Assembly (NCBI GenBank): GCA_051251725.1
Contig: JBPOFN010000005.1
Location: 81,981 to 145,980 of the forward strand
From: JALZUE01 sp051251725
GTDB taxonomy: Bacteria > Pseudomonadota > Gammaproteobacteria > Enterobacterales > Alteromonadaceae
Direction of reading: 5' to 3'
DNA: 64,000 bases
Below the pieces are notes generated by a model. The model saw nothing but the letters and a program-made list of their open reading frames with translations, was not told the origin of the DNA and ran no database searches. Position numbers and translations under genes: made by a program. Positions 15,674 through 25,241 of the stretch are shown here, piece after piece (positions within the stretch are counted from its first letter, which is position 1; each line of letters begins with the position of its first letter).

Positions 15674-17293
15674 ATGACATCATTTAAAACTTTATCCATT
15701 CGCTTCAAAATTTTATTGATCCCGTTTGTCGGCTCAGTCGGGTTTGCGATATATTTGTATACGAGTTTATTGGCCATGTCAGACATAGTTAATAAACTCG
15801 ACAACGCTTATGCGGTCGAATATCAATACTTACAAACCTCAGAATTTGGCCTTGTGCACCTAGATAAAATTAAAGAAACACTCGGTAATGCTGCCACTAT
15901 GGGCGAAGAAGATTTATTAACAACTGCAGGGAGTTATGCTGATGCCTTTCGCAATAAAATTGTTGATTCATATAATATACACCCCAGCAATGTCAGCTTT
16001 CTAGAGTCATTATTAAACGACTTTAACAGCTATTATTCTCAAGCATTTTCGCTTTCAAAAGGCATGGTCGATGGCACCATAGATTTCGAAACCTTACCAG
16101 ATAAAAGCACCAAAATGGCCGAGTTATTAACCGGCTTACAAGAAACATTAAATAATTTTCAAAACAGTAAAAATAAAGATTTTGATGAGGCTTTCAATAC
16201 GGTAAATGACAAGGTTGAGTCAACGTCTACTATTGGTATTATTATTGGTAGCATCACTATTTTATTACTTTTTGCCGTTGCATGGCCGATTTCTCAGTCA
16301 ATTCATAAAAGTTTAAAAAGTGTCATTTCTTCATTGCAAAATATTGCTCAAGACAATGGTGACTTAACGGTTCGTTTACGCACCACCAATAAAGACGAAA
16401 TTGGTGACTTGGTTTTTTGGTTTAATAGCTTTATTGAAAAGTTACAGGGCGTTATTAAAGATGTAGTAAATACAGCAATGCCACTAGCGCAAACGGCAAA
16501 TACTATTCATAACTTATCTGAACACACTATTAATTCTTTTAAACGCCAAAGTGACAGTGTTACTGCTTCTCGTCATTCCGTTGAAGAAATGAGCCTTAGT
16601 GTCGCCGACATTACTCGCAATGCTGCCGACGCAGTGGCTTCTGCTCGCAACGCTAACCTTGAGGCAGATAATGGTAAACAAGTGGTTGATTCAACGGTTA
16701 CTGAAATTAAGCAACTGGCGGATGTGGTTAGAGAGTCATCCGATATTATTAATCAATTACAAAAAGATACCGACAAAGTAAATGTGGTATTGGAAGTTAT
16801 TAAAGGTATTGCCGAGCAAACCAATCTGCTAGCGTTAAACGCAGCGATTGAAGCGGCCCGCGCCGGTGAGCAAGGTCGAGGATTTGCCGTCGTCGCCGAT
16901 GAAGTCAGAAATTTAGCGTCACGCACGCAAGAATCAACCGAGCAAATCAACCAAATGTTAGCGCAGTTACAAAGCGCCGCCAGTAAAGCAGTTCATACCA
17001 TGGAAAGTTCTATTTCAGGAGTTGAATCAAGTGTGGCGAGTGCGAATAAGGCCGGTGAAAGCTTATTAGAAATTACCGCCGCCATCGCGGTAATTTCACA
17101 AATGAATGATGCCATCGCAAATTCAACTCAACAACAATCTCAAGTGTCTGATGTCATGGTTAGTCATGTCGAAGATATTCAGCAATGTGCCAATGAAGCA
17201 TCTGACGCTTCGACAGAAATTGCGACTGTGAGTGATGAACTGACCGAATTGGCCTCTAAACTTGAGTCGATAGCACTACAATTTAAAGTATAA
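15674..17293 (+). CDS. Methyl-accepting chemotaxis protein
   Basis: A 539-residue transmembrane chemoreceptor. TM1 is at about 13-32, a periplasmic helical ligand-binding region at about 33-183, TM2 at about 184-206 and HAMP at about 207-260. The cytoplasmic signalling domain includes the hairpin tip [20 protein letters not shown] and [19 protein letters not shown]. It lacks a C-terminal NWETF-type pentapeptide. It is followed by a porin and a PstS-like gene in the same direction, which hints at sensing a solute taken up by that pair. Confidence 0.95.
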   Translation: MTSFKTLSIRFKILLIPFVGSVGFAIYLYTSLLAMSDIVNKLDNAYAVEYQYLQTSEFGLVHLDKIKETLGNAATMGEEDLLTTAGSYADAFRNKIVDSYNIHPSNVSFLESLLNDFNSYYSQAFSLSKGMVDGTIDFETLPDKSTKMAELLTGLQETLNNFQNSKNKDFDEAFNTVNDKVESTSTIGIIIGSITILLLFAVAWPISQSIHKSLKSVISSLQNIAQDNGDLTVRLRTTNKDEIGDLVFWFNSFIEKLQGVIKDVVNTAMPLAQTANTIHNLSEHTINSFKRQSDSVTASRHSVEEMSLSVADITRNAADAVASARNANLEADNGKQVVDSTVTEIKQLADVVRESSDIINQLQKDTDKVNVVLEVIKGIAEQTNLLALNAAIEAARAGEQGRGFAVVADEVRNLASRTQESTEQINQMLAQLQSAASKAVHTMESSISGVESSVASANKAGESLLEITAAIAVISQMNDAIANSTQQQSQVSDVMVSHVEDIQQCANEASDASTEIATVSDELTELASKLESIALQFKV

Positions 17294-17357
17294 ATACCAT
17301 TAAAAAAAGTTAGAAATAAAGTACAAATACCTGGGTTAAAAACTAAGGAAATTTAAT

Positions 17358-18524
17358 ATGAAAAAAACGCTAACCACACTAGCGATTGCTGGTAGCTTAT
17401 TATCATGCTCCGCAGTAGCAGAAATTCACTTCAATGGCTTTGCCTCAATTGTTGGCGGCGCAACCACCTCAAGCAATGATAGCTTGTATGGTTATAGTGA
17501 TGAATTTGATTTTAAACAAGGTTCGTTATTTGCCATCCAAGCATCTAGTGATTTAGAAGATGGCTTAGGTGTTACCGTGCAATTAACGGCCAAAGGGATT
17601 GATGATTGGGATCCCGAATTTAAATGGGCTTTTGTTAGTTACGATGTTAATGACAACTTAAGAATATTAGCGGGTCGTCAACGTGCACCTTTTTATATGT
17701 ACTCAGACTTCCTTGATGTTTCTTATGCTTATCCTTGGATATCGCCGCCGCGTGGTGTTTATGATTTAATTTTTGATACCTTCGATGGCTTAGGTGCGGT
17801 ATATAACACAACTTTTGGTGATGTTGACGCTTCTTTTCACGGAATTTACGGCCGAAACACCGATGATATCAACGCCTTAGGGCAGACTTCGACGCCAGAT
17901 ATTAATGGTATGACAGGCTTTTCTTCAACCTTTAACTATGACTGGCTGACCTTGCGAGGCGCTTATTTTGTCGCTGATGTCACCATTCCTTTTAATGACT
18001 TAAGCTTTCTAGCTGATGGTTTTAACGGGTTTTCACAAGCGGTACCGCAATTAGCGCCAACCTTAATTGCTGCAGCCAATAACACCGTCATTGAAAAAGA
18101 CGATGCCAGCTTTATGGAGTTTGGCTTTCAAATGAACTTTGATGAGTTAATTATTGTTGGTGAAATAACCAAACTAGAAATTGAAAATACACCGCTTGCG
18201 GAAGAAAAGTCATATTACCTCATGGCCGGTTATCAATTCGACTCAGTATTAGTTCATTTAACATATGGTGTAGATGACAACGAAAGTAATATTTATACCA
18301 GTGATATACCTTATGGTTTAAATTCTGATCTTGATCAATTAAAAGGTGGTATTGAAAACTTTGTTGCTGATCAAAACTCAGAAGAACGTTATATCATGTT
18401 AGGTGCGCGTTATGAATTTCATGACTCGGCGGCATTAAAATTTGAATATACCGATTTCTCTGATAAGAATAATAATAATCGTGATGCCGGCTTATTTCGT
18501 GTTGCATTAGTGACTTTATTTTAG
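17358..18524 (+). CDS. Outer-membrane porin
   Basis: A 388-residue beta-barrel protein with a signal peptide (about 1-21, SAVA-E). Alternating hydrophobic strands and aromatic girdles run along its length, with GRQRAPFYMYSDFLDVSY in the position of the porin constriction-loop region, and it ends in phenylalanine (VALVTLF), the BAM recognition signature. Transported solute unknown. AAGGAA lies upstream of the start. It is probably co-transcribed with the PstS-like gene 8 bp downstream. Confidence 0.85.
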   Translation: MKKTLTTLAIAGSLLSCSAVAEIHFNGFASIVGGATTSSNDSLYGYSDEFDFKQGSLFAIQASSDLEDGLGVTVQLTAKGIDDWDPEFKWAFVSYDVNDNLRILAGRQRAPFYMYSDFLDVSYAYPWISPPRGVYDLIFDTFDGLGAVYNTTFGDVDASFHGIYGRNTDDINALGQTSTPDINGMTGFSSTFNYDWLTLRGAYFVADVTIPFNDLSFLADGFNGFSQAVPQLAPTLIAAANNTVIEKDDASFMEFGFQMNFDELIIVGEITKLEIENTPLAEEKSYYLMAGYQFDSVLVHLTYGVDDNESNIYTSDIPYGLNSDLDQLKGGIENFVADQNSEERYIMLGARYEFHDSAALKFEYTDFSDKNNNNRDAGLFRVALVTLF

Positions 18525-18532
18525 GAGGTATT

Positions 18533-18952
18533 ATGAATATATTAAAAAGCACACTAGCCCTAACATTATGCTTTGTTAGCACGATTGCCATCGCTGATAT
18601 TGCGATTATTGTTAACCCAAGCAATAACAATACAATTTCAGAAAGTGATATTAGTCGAATATTTCTTGGCAAAAACAAATCGTTTGCCAGTGGTGACAGC
18701 ATCAAAGCCGTAAACTTAAAATCAGGTGATGACTTACGGACAGAGTTTGAAAAAAAGGCTTTAGGAAAATCGGGTAAACAAGTAAAAGCTTATTGGTCGA
18801 AATTGATCTTTTCAGGCAAAGCCAAACCACTAGTTGAATCAGGCTCTGATGAAGAAGCGCTACAGTTTGTTGCTGATAACCCAGATGCTATTGCTTACAT
18901 TGATGCTAGCAAAGTTAACGAGTCCGTAAAAGTAGTCAAAATATTTAAATAA
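18533..18952 (+). CDS. Small PstS-like phosphate-binding-type periplasmic protein
   Basis: A 139-residue secreted protein. A signal peptide (about 1-21, TIAIA-D) is followed by a half-size PBP-like domain: VNPSNNNTISESDISRIFLG, the FEKKALGK/VKAYWSKLIFSG helices and ALQFVADNPDAIAYIDASKV. This matches the small 'PstS-like' domain often encoded next to porins and chemoreceptors in Vibrio and Shewanella relatives. It is half the size of true PstS, so direct phosphate binding is uncertain. AGGAGG precedes the ATG. Confidence 0.8.
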   Translation: MNILKSTLALTLCFVSTIAIADIAIIVNPSNNNTISESDISRIFLGKNKSFASGDSIKAVNLKSGDDLRTEFEKKALGKSGKQVKAYWSKLIFSGKAKPLVESGSDEEALQFVADNPDAIAYIDASKVNESVKVVKIFK

Positions 18953-18978
18953 ACACTTTTAAGTGAATATTAACTAAA

Positions 18979-19021
18979 AGGCTTATCTATTTATCGCTCT
19001 GATAAAAGATAAGCTTTTTTA
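18979..19021 (+). terminator. Rho-independent terminator after porin/PstS-like genes
   Basis: An 8-bp stem GCTTATCT / AGATAAGC (18981-18988 with 19007-19014) is followed by seven T. Confidence 0.85.
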
Positions 19022-19085
19022 TTTACTGCAATGTTATCTGAATTAACAAACTGAATTAAACAACATCAGCCTTTAATTAACGTTA

Positions 19086-19823
19086 TTACTTTGCTTTAAT
19101 CATATACGTTTTATGGTGCTTTTTAAAATCATTGAAAGCTGCATGTAACGTTTCCAGCTGTTCTTGACTAAAACTCTTTCGACTTAAACCAATAAACACT
19201 TCACCATTATCAATATCTAAGGGATGCAACTTTAATTGATCATAATGTTTAAGATTTTTTAATGCATATTGAAGAAAAAATGTCTCATCAAAAAAACCAA
19301 CAACCCGGTTTTTAAGAATTAACTGGATACGCGGGTGAACATTGGTGATTTCAATAAATTTGGAGGAAAAATTAACGTCTTCGGCATACCTTTTATGAAA
19401 CTCAGCGCCTAAATATGTACTCTTTCGTTTCGCAAATAGATAAGAATAATTGGCAATATTATCAAAACTGGTTATCGTTTCTGGCACTTTTTTCGAGGTT
19501 ACTAAAGAAAAGGTTTCATTACGGACGGGGCCAACAAAACTAATCGTTTCAAGCCGTTCCGGTAACTTAGATAGCTGTGTTAACGCATCAACTTGGCCTA
19601 ATTTCAACAATTTTAAAGCATCAGAAAATGGCAATTCTATATAGCGGGGTTTACAGGATATCGCCGCCGCCAAATGTTCATAGATATCAATGTCGATACC
19701 ATGCCATTTGCCGTTAGCATCTTTACTTGAATACAAAGCAGTATCGCGAATAGCCACTTTAAATTCACAAGCATCGGCCGCAATCGCAACCAAACAAGTA
19801 AAGAGGAGGAATAATACTTTCAA
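19086..19823 (-). CDS. Periplasmic solute-binding protein (SBP_bac_3 family)
   Basis: A 245-residue secreted protein with a signal peptide (about 1-18, CLVAIAADA-CEF). The SBP_bac_3 fold is visible: KWHGIDIDIYEHLAAAISC, FSDALKLLKLGQVDALTQLSKLPERLETISFVGP and a second lobe ending QEQLETLHAAFNDFKK. No transporter subunits adjacent. It resembles the protein at 12729-13451 in type but not closely in sequence. Confidence 0.82.
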   Translation of the reverse strand: MKVLFLLFTCLVAIAADACEFKVAIRDTALYSSKDANGKWHGIDIDIYEHLAAAISCKPRYIELPFSDALKLLKLGQVDALTQLSKLPERLETISFVGPVRNETFSLVTSKKVPETITSFDNIANYSYLFAKRKSTYLGAEFHKRYAEDVNFSSKFIEITNVHPRIQLILKNRVVGFFDETFFLQYALKNLKHYDQLKLHPLDIDNGEVFIGLSRKSFSQEQLETLHAAFNDFKKHHKTYMIKAK

Positions 19824-20094
19824 ATAAATCCTTAATACGGCTTGATACTAAATAACCTGAACTCAGGTTAAAGAGTACCCGCTAACCATTATAATGTGAC
19901 GCAAGCAATAATAACGCTAGGGTTATTAAACAATTAATCGAACCAAAGTACAACCTGCAATAAATACTGAAAATAAACTCATACTGATATTGTCGGAAAT
20001 AATCAGCATATAAAATTTATGCTGAACAACTGTCTATTCGACTTTAATATTAAATGCTAAAATATCCGTCCTAAATAAGTTTGGATAAAACAAG

Positions 20095-22545
20095 ATGTTA
20101 GCTTTCCGTTCTCTTTTTTATTTATTATTAAAGTTACCCTTAAAATTATTGGTTCGTTGTCGTGTCATAACTGCTGAGCAAGTTACGGCGACAAACAATA
20201 ACAAACAGCCTATTTTTTACATAATTCGCACTCAGTCGGCTAGCGATATTTTAGCCTTACAAAAAGCATGTAAAGAACAAAACTTCCCAAACCCTTTGGA
20301 AGATGTTGTTATTGATGGTAAAAGTTTTAGACGTATATTATGTTTAGAGAAACCAACACCGCTGTTTCATTGGCGAGAAAAAGGCATCACTCAAGTATTA
20401 ACGGAAGGAGCGGAACTACTTTCTTTACATAATAACGATGATGCCCTAGATATTAAATTAGTACCCGTTAACTTAAATTGGGGTCGTAAACCGACAAAAG
20501 AAAAGAATTCCACCACTATTGGCTCTGTCTTTTCAGAGCAGCAATCGCCAACCTGGTTACGTAAGTTTTTTATCGTGTTATTTTTTGGTCGCCATACTTT
20601 AGTGCGTTTTAGTAATGCTTTTTCATTTCGTTCGTTAGTAAATAAACACGGCTCTGATATGCAAACAGCGCGCAAATTATTACGTGTCACTCGTTTTCAT
20701 TTTCATCGCCAAACTATTGCAGCCACGGGTCCGCGATTAATGCATCGCCAGCAAATGTTTAAAGTGCTGCTAAGTACGCCGGCCATTAAAAAATTAATCG
20801 CTGACGAAGCAAGAAATAAAAAATGCTCAGAAGAGCAAATCAAAAAAGATGCCCTGAAAATAATGGATGAAATAGCCGGGGATTATTCTGACGCCATTGT
20901 CCGTTTAGGGGAGCGTGTTTTAAGCTGGCTATGGAACCGGCTTTATAACGGCATTACCGTTAAAAACAGTGAACGCTTGCGTAAATTAGCAGAAGACGGA
21001 CAAGAAATTATCTATGTGCCATGTCACCGTAGCCATATGGATTATTTGTTATTAACCTATGTTATTTATCAACAAGGTTTAGTTATTCCGCGGATAGCCG
21101 CCGGTATTAATCTCAATTTTTGGCCCGCTGGCCCAATTTTCAGAAAGTCAGGCGCGTTTTTTATTCGGCGTAGTTTTCGCGGTAACCGCCTCTACTCCAC
21201 TATTTTTCGTGAATATCTCGGTTTGTTATTCGAACGCGGTTATTCGGTAAAATATTATACCGAAGGTGGCCGCAGCCGAACGGGTCGTTTATTACCGCCT
21301 AAAACCGGTATGTTAGCGATGACCATTCAAAGCTTACTTCGAGGTGTCGATCGCCCGCTGACGTTAGTCCCCGTTTATATTGGCTACGAACACGTAATGG
21401 AAGTAGGTACTTATCACAAAGAGCTAAGCGGCAGTAAAAAGAAAAATGAATCTATTTTTGGTGTTTTTAAAGCAATTAAAAACCTGCGTAATTATGGCAA
21501 AGGTTTTGTTAACTTTGGTACGCCGATCAGCATCAACGATTTTTTAAATAAACAAGTGCCTGACTGGCAAGACGCTATTGACCCTATTGAACCGCAAAAA
21601 CCGAGCTGGTTAACGCCGTCTGTTAATCAATTAAGCCATCAAGTAATGATTGGTATTAATAAAGCTGTTGCGCTTAATGGTGTATCGCTTATCGCCTTAA
21701 TACTGCACGCAAGTGAGAATAAAGCCTTATCGAAAAAAGCTTTAGTTAGACAACTCGATTTTTTCATCAATATTCAAGTTAACGCTCCTTACAGTAAAGA
21801 ATTAACTTTGCCTGAGGGCGATGGCGAAAGCTTACTGGCAGATGCAATTGCCCTGAACAAAGTGACTATCTGTGAAGATAGCTTAGGCACAGTGGTTTCG
21901 TTAAGTGAATCTGCGGCCTTAGAAATGAGTTACTACCGTAATAATATTTTGCATGCGTTTTTATTGCCTGCCTTAGTATGCCGCTTGTTAGAGCACTCAG
22001 CTAAAATTGCCCATGACGATTTGATCGCCAGAGTTGGGCAACTCATTGAAATTATCAAACCTGAATTTTTCTTATGGCAAGATAAAAACGATGTTAAAAA
22101 GCAAACAATAAAGCTCTTATCTGTGTTTGAAAATGATGATATTGCCAAACAGAGTAAGGCAGGGTTTTGGTCTTTAACCGATGAAACTCAATCGTTGGCA
22201 TTAGTACGAACCATGAGTGAATGTGCCGAAGCGAGTGTTCAGCGTATCGTTATTGTGAGTCAATTACTGCAACAATCAGCGCCAATTTCCAAAGCTAATT
22301 TAGAAGCAAATATGGTCGCAATGGCTAAACGTTTATCGATTTTAAATAATATTCATGCCCCTGAATTTATTGATAAAAAAGCACAATCTAGTTTAGTTAA
22401 CCATATGAAAAGCTTAAATTACATTGAAGTAAATGAAGATAAGTTATTTATCGTTAATGAACAGTTATCAGCCCTAGATGATATTGTCTGCAAACTAGTT
22501 AATATTGAAGTATTACAAACCTTAGCGGTAGAAAGTAACGAATAA
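20095..22545 (+). CDS. plsB: Glycerol-3-phosphate O-acyltransferase PlsB
   Basis: Inner-membrane-associated enzyme of 816 residues (E. coli 807) that acylates sn-glycerol-3-phosphate at position 1, the first step of phospholipid synthesis. The acyltransferase block I HRSHMD is at 311-316, followed by FFIRRSFRGNRLY, YTEGGRSRTGRLLPP and LTLVPVYIGYEHVMEVG. The long C-terminal region is characteristic of the PlsB, not PlsC, family. It is a single-gene unit, divergent from the SBP gene. Confidence 0.97.
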   Translation: MLAFRSLFYLLLKLPLKLLVRCRVITAEQVTATNNNKQPIFYIIRTQSASDILALQKACKEQNFPNPLEDVVIDGKSFRRILCLEKPTPLFHWREKGITQVLTEGAELLSLHNNDDALDIKLVPVNLNWGRKPTKEKNSTTIGSVFSEQQSPTWLRKFFIVLFFGRHTLVRFSNAFSFRSLVNKHGSDMQTARKLLRVTRFHFHRQTIAATGPRLMHRQQMFKVLLSTPAIKKLIADEARNKKCSEEQIKKDALKIMDEIAGDYSDAIVRLGERVLSWLWNRLYNGITVKNSERLRKLAEDGQEIIYVPCHRSHMDYLLLTYVIYQQGLVIPRIAAGINLNFWPAGPIFRKSGAFFIRRSFRGNRLYSTIFREYLGLLFERGYSVKYYTEGGRSRTGRLLPPKTGMLAMTIQSLLRGVDRPLTLVPVYIGYEHVMEVGTYHKELSGSKKKNESIFGVFKAIKNLRNYGKGFVNFGTPISINDFLNKQVPDWQDAIDPIEPQKPSWLTPSVNQLSHQVMIGINKAVALNGVSLIALILHASENKALSKKALVRQLDFFINIQVNAPYSKELTLPEGDGESLLADAIALNKVTICEDSLGTVVSLSESAALEMSYYRNNILHAFLLPALVCRLLEHSAKIAHDDLIARVGQLIEIIKPEFFLWQDKNDVKKQTIKLLSVFENDDIAKQSKAGFWSLTDETQSLALVRTMSECAEASVQRIVIVSQLLQQSAPISKANLEANMVAMAKRLSILNNIHAPEFIDKKAQSSLVNHMKSLNYIEVNEDKLFIVNEQLSALDDIVCKLVNIEVLQTLAVESNE

Positions 22546-22557
22546 TCAGCGCCATCT

Positions 22558-22595
22558 AATTAGCCCTGTGAACTCAAACCTAACAGGGCTGATTA
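22558..22595 (+). terminator. Terminator after plsB
   Basis: An 8-bp perfect stem AGCCCTGT / ACAGGGCT (22562-22569 with 22583-22590), 16 bp after the stop. The T-run is poor (GATTAAAA), so efficiency is uncertain. Confidence 0.5.
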
Positions 22596-22681
22596 AAAAC
22601 CCCATTAAAACGACAGCGCTCTCAGTACCTGCTAAAACAAATCTATACAACGAAGCCAAGCACACAAGCAAGGTAAACTGA

Positions 22682-23338
22682 TTAACGGTTTACTTGCCGA
22701 GACCAATATTGACCGCTAGCTGTGATATGTTTACTTAATATCGCCAATGTTCCGGCGACATCTCGCTTTGCTAAATTAGCTAATATTACTTTATGCTCAG
22801 CAATACTTTGCTCAACTCGTACCTGACTAACCGCAAAATTCGAATGCATAATCTGTAAAACTAAACGTTTTTGACGCCATAACTCGACTGCCGTTTTATT
22901 ATAATGCTGGCTATACATCAGCCAATGAAATTGCGTATCAAGATTGCGAAATGAAATATGATCTTGCTCGTCCATTGCTTCCATTTGTTCAACCAGTGCC
23001 TGCAATTCATCACGCTGCTCTGGTGTATGTTCTGAGACAAACCATTCAATTAAATACGGATCAAGTAACTGAAGAATTTCGAACACATCTCGAATGGTGT
23101 TGTATTCAAACTTTGTAACCCGAGCGCCGCTGTTAGGGCTAACGGTAACAAAACCTTCCCCTTGCAGCTGTTTCAGCGCCTCTCTGACTGGATTGACACT
23201 GGTTTTATATTTTTCAGATAGCTTAGTGGTCACTAATCGATCACCACCAACAAAGACAGCATTAGCAATATCTTTTAACAGACGAGCATATACAGAATCG
23301 TCTTCTAAAAACAGCGGCGAGGTAAGTTCTTGAGGCAT
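22682..23338 (-). CDS. GntR/FadR-family transcriptional regulator
   Basis: A 218-residue regulator. The N-terminal winged HTH (about 10-78) reads RLVTTKLSEKYKTSVNPVREALKQLQGEGFV. The C-terminal FCD helical ligand-binding domain has the metal/ligand residues in FRNLDTQFHWLMY and QSIAEHKVILANL. FCD regulators typically respond to sugar acids. It is the last gene of the agarase/galactonate locus, and the likely local repressor, relieved by an intermediate of this pathway; that role is inferred. Confidence 0.9.
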   Translation of the reverse strand: MPQELTSPLFLEDDSVYARLLKDIANAVFVGGDRLVTTKLSEKYKTSVNPVREALKQLQGEGFVTVSPNSGARVTKFEYNTIRDVFEILQLLDPYLIEWFVSEHTPEQRDELQALVEQMEAMDEQDHISFRNLDTQFHWLMYSQHYNKTAVELWRQKRLVLQIMHSNFAVSQVRVEQSIAEHKVILANLAKRDVAGTLAILSKHITASGQYWSRQVNR

Positions 23339-23426
23339 TTTATACTAAGCGTTAACAGTAAATAATAGCGAAGTTTATCATAAAAATTCAGTCGCGATTA
23401 TTAATATTAACGATTAAAATAAGCAG

Positions 23427-23462
23427 TTAAAGTCCGATAAAAAACACTATGCCGGACTTTAA
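23427..23462 (-). terminator. Hairpin between the lactonase-like gene and gntR
   Basis: A perfect 10-bp stem TTAAAGTCCG / CGGACTTTAA (23427-23436 with 23453-23462) just after the stop codon of the SMP-30 gene. No clear T-run on the minus strand; it may terminate or attenuate read-through into the regulator. Confidence 0.5.
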
Positions 23463-23472
23463 CAAGCAGGTT

Positions 23473-24504
23473 TTATTTCAGCGGAAAACTTAATAAATAA
23501 TCATCAGCCGTAATAAATAGGTTTTTTTCATCACCAGACAAAGTACAGTTTGAGCTTAATTGGCCAGTAAATACTTTCGCCAATACTTTACCAGCAGGGC
23601 TGAATAACCAAACGCCTTCAGGCCCAGAGGCAAAAATAACGCCACTTGAATGTACTGCCATACCGTCCGGTAAGCCGGTATGTTTTTTATTTTTAATCGC
23701 CGCACTGGCGTCATAAAATATACGCTTATTGTTAACTTTACCAACTCCAGTTACGTCATAGGCATACCAATGAGGTTGCTCAGGATCAGACGCGGCGACA
23801 TAAAGAGTTTTACCGTCAGGTGATAAGCCAATACCGTTCGGGAATTTTATTTTATCGTCTAATAAATAAAGTTCGCCCTGTGCGGTTAGTTGATAAACCC
23901 CCTGGAAATCTAGTGCTTTACGCTCATCCGTTAAATTATTTTTTAAGCCATAAGGTGGATCAGTAAAATACAAGCTAGCATTTTGATGGTAGACACCATC
24001 GTTTGGACTGTTTAAACGCTTACCGTCATATTGAGCAATTAAGGTCGTAAAATCAGCTTTTGGCGTCGACAAACTAGTATTCATTTTGGCAATACGGCGA
24101 TCACCTTGCTGCAATAAAATTAACTCACCGGCGGGATTCAACAATAAACCATTTGAGCCTTGCGTATAATCACCAGCAACTAAGCCGGTTGCTCCTGACT
24201 TTTCCAAATACAGACTAGTTCCTTGCTGAGGGTGATATTTGGCAATAATATTATTAGGAATATCTGAAAAAAGTAAATAACCGCCGTCATCAACCCAGAC
24301 GGGCCCTTCGGTCCAAGTGTAACCTTCACCTCTGATACTCACTTTAGTGTTAGTGTCGATAAAAGCTAAGGCGGCATCATCATATATTTCAACATGACCG
24401 ACGGTTAGTTTTGCATCTGGTATGGCTACAAGCTCTTTTGGTGCCATGAACTGACTGCAAGCGCTTAATGTCATAATCGCGCCAGCAATAATAATTTTTT
24501 TCAT
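23473..24504 (-). CDS. SMP-30/gluconolactonase-like lipoprotein
   Basis: A 343-residue lipoprotein: lipobox LSAC with the lipidated cysteine at C16, then a six-bladed SMP-30/LRE propeller. Visible blade motifs include EGPVWVDDGGYLLFSDIP, RLNSPNDGVYHQNASLYFTDPPYGL, FPNGIGLSPDGKTLYVAAS and GLPDGMAVHSSGVIFASGPEG, carrying the metal-binding E, N and D residues. The family hydrolyses aldonolactones. In this cluster a galactonolactone-type substrate is likely, in the periplasm. It is co-directional with the aldolase gene, 26 bp apart. Confidence 0.88.
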   Translation of the reverse strand: MKKIIIAGAIMTLSACSQFMAPKELVAIPDAKLTVGHVEIYDDAALAFIDTNTKVSIRGEGYTWTEGPVWVDDGGYLLFSDIPNNIIAKYHPQQGTSLYLEKSGATGLVAGDYTQGSNGLLLNPAGELILLQQGDRRIAKMNTSLSTPKADFTTLIAQYDGKRLNSPNDGVYHQNASLYFTDPPYGLKNNLTDERKALDFQGVYQLTAQGELYLLDDKIKFPNGIGLSPDGKTLYVAASDPEQPHWYAYDVTGVGKVNNKRIFYDASAAIKNKKHTGLPDGMAVHSSGVIFASGPEGVWLFSPAGKVLAKVFTGQLSSNCTLSGDEKNLFITADDYLLSFPLK

Positions 24505-24530
24505 AAATATCCTGTTAAATTCGTCATCAA

Positions 24531-25187
24531 TTAAATAGGTAGCTTGGCTAAATAGGCTTTAGCATGGGCAATCAAAGCTTGGCATTGTGTTTCAGTTCGC
24601 ACTACTGGTGTTAAATCATTACCAACGCCAACCCCGGCGGCGCCGGCATCAAACCAGTCGCTAATGTTTGCTAAATTAACACCACCTACGGGCATTAATT
24701 GACAGTTAGAAAATGGCCCCTGTAGGTCTTTAAAATAATCAATACCTAAACTTCCAGCGGGAAACACTTTAATAAAATCAGCTTGATAATCAATAGCATT
24801 GGCAATATCAGTTGGCGTTAACGCCCCCATTAATACTGGCAATCCATGGGCATGAGCGAGCTTAACTACGGCTGCACAGGTATTAGGCGTGACAATAAAT
24901 TGTGCCCCTGCAGCAATGGCGCGCTGAGCTAATGATGCGTTAATAATAGTACCCGCGCCAACTAAAACCTCAGGATGTTTTTGACGAGCCTGTGATATTT
25001 CTTGTTCGAAACCTGGTGTGTTTGCCGTTACTTCCAAAACTTTCACGCCGGCCGTGACTAAACAGTCAATCACATTCGCAACATCAGCTTGCTGCTCTTG
25101 CCGAATAATAGCTACTAACCGTGCTTGTTTTATTATTTGAACGGCCGCTTTACGAGCCTCAAACACCTTATTTTTATTACTTAACAT
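24531..25187 (-). CDS. KDPG/KDPGal aldolase (Eda/DgoA type)
   Basis: A class I aldolase of 218 residues that cleaves 2-keto-3-deoxy-6-phospho-gluconate or -galactonate to pyruvate and glyceraldehyde-3-phosphate. The Schiff-base lysine is K140 (FIKVFPAG), the catalytic glutamate E52 (LEVTANT), with R29 (AIIRQ) at the phosphate/substrate site and GGV near the end. Neighbouring galactonate dehydratase-like and lactonase-like genes favour the galactonate pathway. A kinase for 2-keto-3-deoxygalactonate is not encoded in this window. Confidence 0.92.
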   Translation of the reverse strand: MLSNKNKVFEARKAAVQIIKQARLVAIIRQEQQADVANVIDCLVTAGVKVLEVTANTPGFEQEISQARQKHPEVLVGAGTIINASLAQRAIAAGAQFIVTPNTCAAVVKLAHAHGLPVLMGALTPTDIANAIDYQADFIKVFPAGSLGIDYFKDLQGPFSNCQLMPVGGVNLANISDWFDAGAAGVGVGNDLTPVVRTETQCQALIAHAKAYLAKLPI

Positions 25188-25241
25188 CTATCATTATTTC
25201 CACTAATTTTTTGTCACTAGTTATGCTACTAATCATTGTCA

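Noticed and set aside
18394..18705. 103-codon minus-strand ORF over the porin/PstS-like junction
   Set aside because: Antisense to two well-supported genes.
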